Origin: Bacteroidota bacterium
GTDB taxonomy: Bacteria > Bacteroidota > Ignavibacteria > SZUA-365
Length of the DNA: 7,994 nucleotides
Direction of reading: 5' to 3'
NCBI GenBank assembly: GCA_018224345.1
Contig: JAGTUW010000373.1
Location: 1 to 7,994 of the forward strand
Shown here: piece by piece, positions 6,514 through 7,994 of the stretch
How positions within the stretch are numbered: position 1 is the stretch's first letter
Layout of the letters: the number at the start of each line of letters is the position of its first letter
Position numbers and translations under genes: made by a program
The notes under the pieces: model-generated
Seen by the model: only the letters and a program-made list of their open reading frames with translations
Database searches by the model: none
What the model was told of the DNA's origin: nothing

Positions 6514-7940
6514 GCGGCACCTCCGTGACGAACGTCCTCATCCCCGTGCGCGTGCTCGTAATGATGCGGGTCGGCTTCGGGCATGACACCCTTGACTTCC
6601 GTCATGGAAATCATCGGCAGGAAGCGCAGGAAGAGGAGAAAGAGTGAGAAAAACAATCCGAAGCTGCCGACGAAGGTCATGATGTCCCACATCGTCGGAG
6701 AGTAATAATCCCACGACGACGGAAGGAAATCACGTGACAGCGAGGTGACGGTAATGACGAAGCGCTCGAACCACATGCCGATGTTGACGAATATGGACAG
6801 GGTGAACATGATGGGAATCGAGCGTCTGAATTTTTTGAACCAGAAGAGTTGCGGTGTAATGACATTACAGAGGAACATGATCCAGTACGCCCAGGCGTAG
6901 TTGCCGAAGCCGCGATTGACGAAGGCAAAGACCTCGTAAATATTGCCGCTGTACCAGGCGATGAAAAACTCCATGATATAGGCATATCCGACCATCGATC
7001 CGGTCACGAGAATGATCTTGTTCATTTTCTCAAGATGATCGATAGTGATAAGATTCTCCAGGCGGAAGATGCGGCGTGCAATCACAGCAAGCGTCAACAC
7101 CATGCCGAACCCCGAGAAAATGGCGCCGGCGACGAAGTATGGCGGAAAGATCGTCGTGTGCCAGCCGGGAATGAGGCTGGTTGCGAAATCCGTGCTTACA
7201 ACAGAATGTACAGACAGTACCAACGGTGTAGCGAGACCGGCCAGCATGAGATACGAGAGCTCATAATGCTTCCACTGCTTGTTCGCCCAGCGCCATCCGA
7301 GGGACAGCGTTCCGAACACGTATTTCCTGAATTTGCTTTTTGCCCTGTCACGGAAGGTCGCAAGGTCAGGTATCAGGCCGACATACCAGAAGAGGAAGGA
7401 TACAGTGAAATATGTGCCGACCGCGAACACGTCCCATAACAGTGGACTGCGGAAATTGGGCCACATGTCCATCTGATTGGGCACAGGGAACATATAGTAA
7501 ACGATCCAGATACGGCCGACGTGAATGGCGGGGAAAATACCCGCGCAGATGACAGCCACGATGGTCATTGCCTCGGCAAAACGGTTGATGGCCGTGCGCC
7601 AGCGCTGCCGCAACAGAAAGAGAATAGCCGAGATCAATGTCCCGGCATGCCCGATCCCTACCCAGAAGACGAAATTGACAATGGCCCAGCCCCAGCCGAC
7701 GGGATTGTTCAAACCCCAGATGCCGGTGCCTTCCCAGATCAGCCAGCCGACGGATCCGGCGAGGACCAGCGTCAGTGACAAGGCGAGACCGAGAAGCAAC
7801 CACCAGGTCTTCGGTGTGCGGGTCTCGACGATGCTGCTGATCTTCTCGGTGATTCCACCGAACGTCATGCCACCCTGTACCAGAGGGGGCTCTTCAAGCA
7901 GAGCAGCGGCCGGTTTGACATTTGTTGATTTCACACTCAC
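6510..7940 (-). CDS. actC: Alternative complex III membrane subunit ActC (NrfD/PsrC-like quinol-binding subunit)
   Basis: ActC is the main NrfD-like integral membrane subunit of alternative complex III, where menaquinol is thought to be oxidised next to the iron-sulfur protein ActB. The 476 residues hold about ten hydrophobic spans, from about 46-68 to 423-441. Family-type sequence includes WVGIGHAGTLISAILFLLRQ (93-112), ICAGIFPAIHVGRIW (131-145), SVHSVVSTDFATSLIPGWHT (243-262) and the ITIDHLEKM loop (298-306). The cytoplasmic-looking C-terminal tail is rich in His and acidic residues (HHYEHAHGDED, 459-469). The start is GTG at 7940; a second in-frame GTG lies two codons downstream at 7934. 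The GTG overlaps a TGA of an upstream open frame, consistent with coupling to actB. The first 40 residues are polar, as in homologues. Confidence 0.95.
   Translation of the reverse strand: MSVKSTNVKPAAALLEEPPLVQGGMTFGGITEKISSIVETRTPKTWWLLLGLALSLTLVLAGSVGWLIWEGTGIWGLNNPVGWGWAIVNFVFWVGIGHAGTLISAILFLLRQRWRTAINRFAEAMTIVAVICAGIFPAIHVGRIWIVYYMFPVPNQMDMWPNFRSPLLWDVFAVGTYFTVSFLFWYVGLIPDLATFRDRAKSKFRKYVFGTLSLGWRWANKQWKHYELSYLMLAGLATPLVLSVHSVVSTDFATSLIPGWHTTIFPPYFVAGAIFSGFGMVLTLAVIARRIFRLENLITIDHLEKMNKIILVTGSMVGYAYIMEFFIAWYSGNIYEVFAFVNRGFGNYAWAYWIMFLCNVITPQLFWFKKFRRSIPIMFTLSIFVNIGMWFERFVITVTSLSRDFLPSSWDYYSPTMWDIMTFVGSFGLFFSLFLLFLRFLPMISMTEVKGVMPEADPHHYEHAHGDEDVRHGGAA
6519..6524 (-). promoter_or_regulatory. 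Ribosome binding site of actD inside the end of actC
   Basis: GGAGGT on the minus strand lies five bases before the actD ATG and within the last codons of actC. It decides the actD start and fits coupled translation across the ATGA overlap. Confidence 0.7.
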
Positions 7941-7994
7941 GTTGTTACCAGTTTATGGTTCACAGTATTTTTCAATTGAGGAAGTCTACCGTTC
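7937..7994 (-). CDS. Possible 3' end of actB (last 18 codons, 5' part outside the window)
   Basis: One minus-strand frame is open from the window edge and ends in TGA at 7939-7937, sharing four bases (GTGA) with the actC start. It would encode an 18-residue polar, basic end (NGRLPQLKNTV followed by NHKLVTT). Alternative complex III operons place actB, the large molybdopterin-enzyme-like and iron-sulfur subunit, directly before actC, and the other junctions here overlap in the same manner. The piece is too short to recognise by sequence, so this rests on position and overlap only. The alternative is that actB ends further right and this is an untranslated leader. Confidence 0.4.
   Translation of the reverse strand, partial: NGRLPQLKNTVNHKLVTT

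Overview
The window carries a single block of genes, all on the minus strand and almost without gaps, for an aerobic respiratory chain. It reads from high to low coordinates. No RNA genes, mobile elements, CRISPR arrays or stretches over 300 bases without a gene were seen. The sequence is moderately GC-rich. Alternative complex III (ACIII) subunits of this type, followed by a cbb3 oxidase cluster, suggest a Bacteroidota/Ignavibacteria/Chlorobi-type bacterium or relative. This assignment is inferred from gene content and does not rest on a marker gene.

The first half (about 7994 to 4122) is the back end of an ACIII operon: possibly the last 18 codons of actB, then actC (NrfD-like quinol-binding membrane subunit), actD (DUF3341 membrane subunit), actE (monoheme cytochrome c lipoprotein) and actF (second NrfD-like membrane subunit). 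Junctions are 4-nt, 1-nt or 5-nt overlaps or gaps, so the genes are almost certainly co-transcribed and translationally coupled. The iron-sulfur/molybdopterin-like ActB body and the cytochrome ActA would lie beyond the window's right edge.

After an 84-nt gap the second half (4037 to 1) is the front of a cbb3-type cytochrome c oxidase cluster: ccoI/fixI (copper P1B-ATPase), ccoS (small assembly protein with an unusually long acidic tail) and ccoN (catalytic subunit, cut by the left edge after 384 codons). ccoO, ccoP and other assembly genes would be expected further left.

Together the genes describe a route from menaquinol through ACIII (ActC/ActF oxidise quinol, ActE passes on electrons) to a high-affinity oxygen reductase, with CcoI and CcoS as its copper- and heme-loading helpers. 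I see no unknown system here. The points worth a second look are the direct junction of ACIII with a cbb3 rather than a caa3/aa3 oxidase, the ccoS tail, and a substituted HP motif in CcoI.
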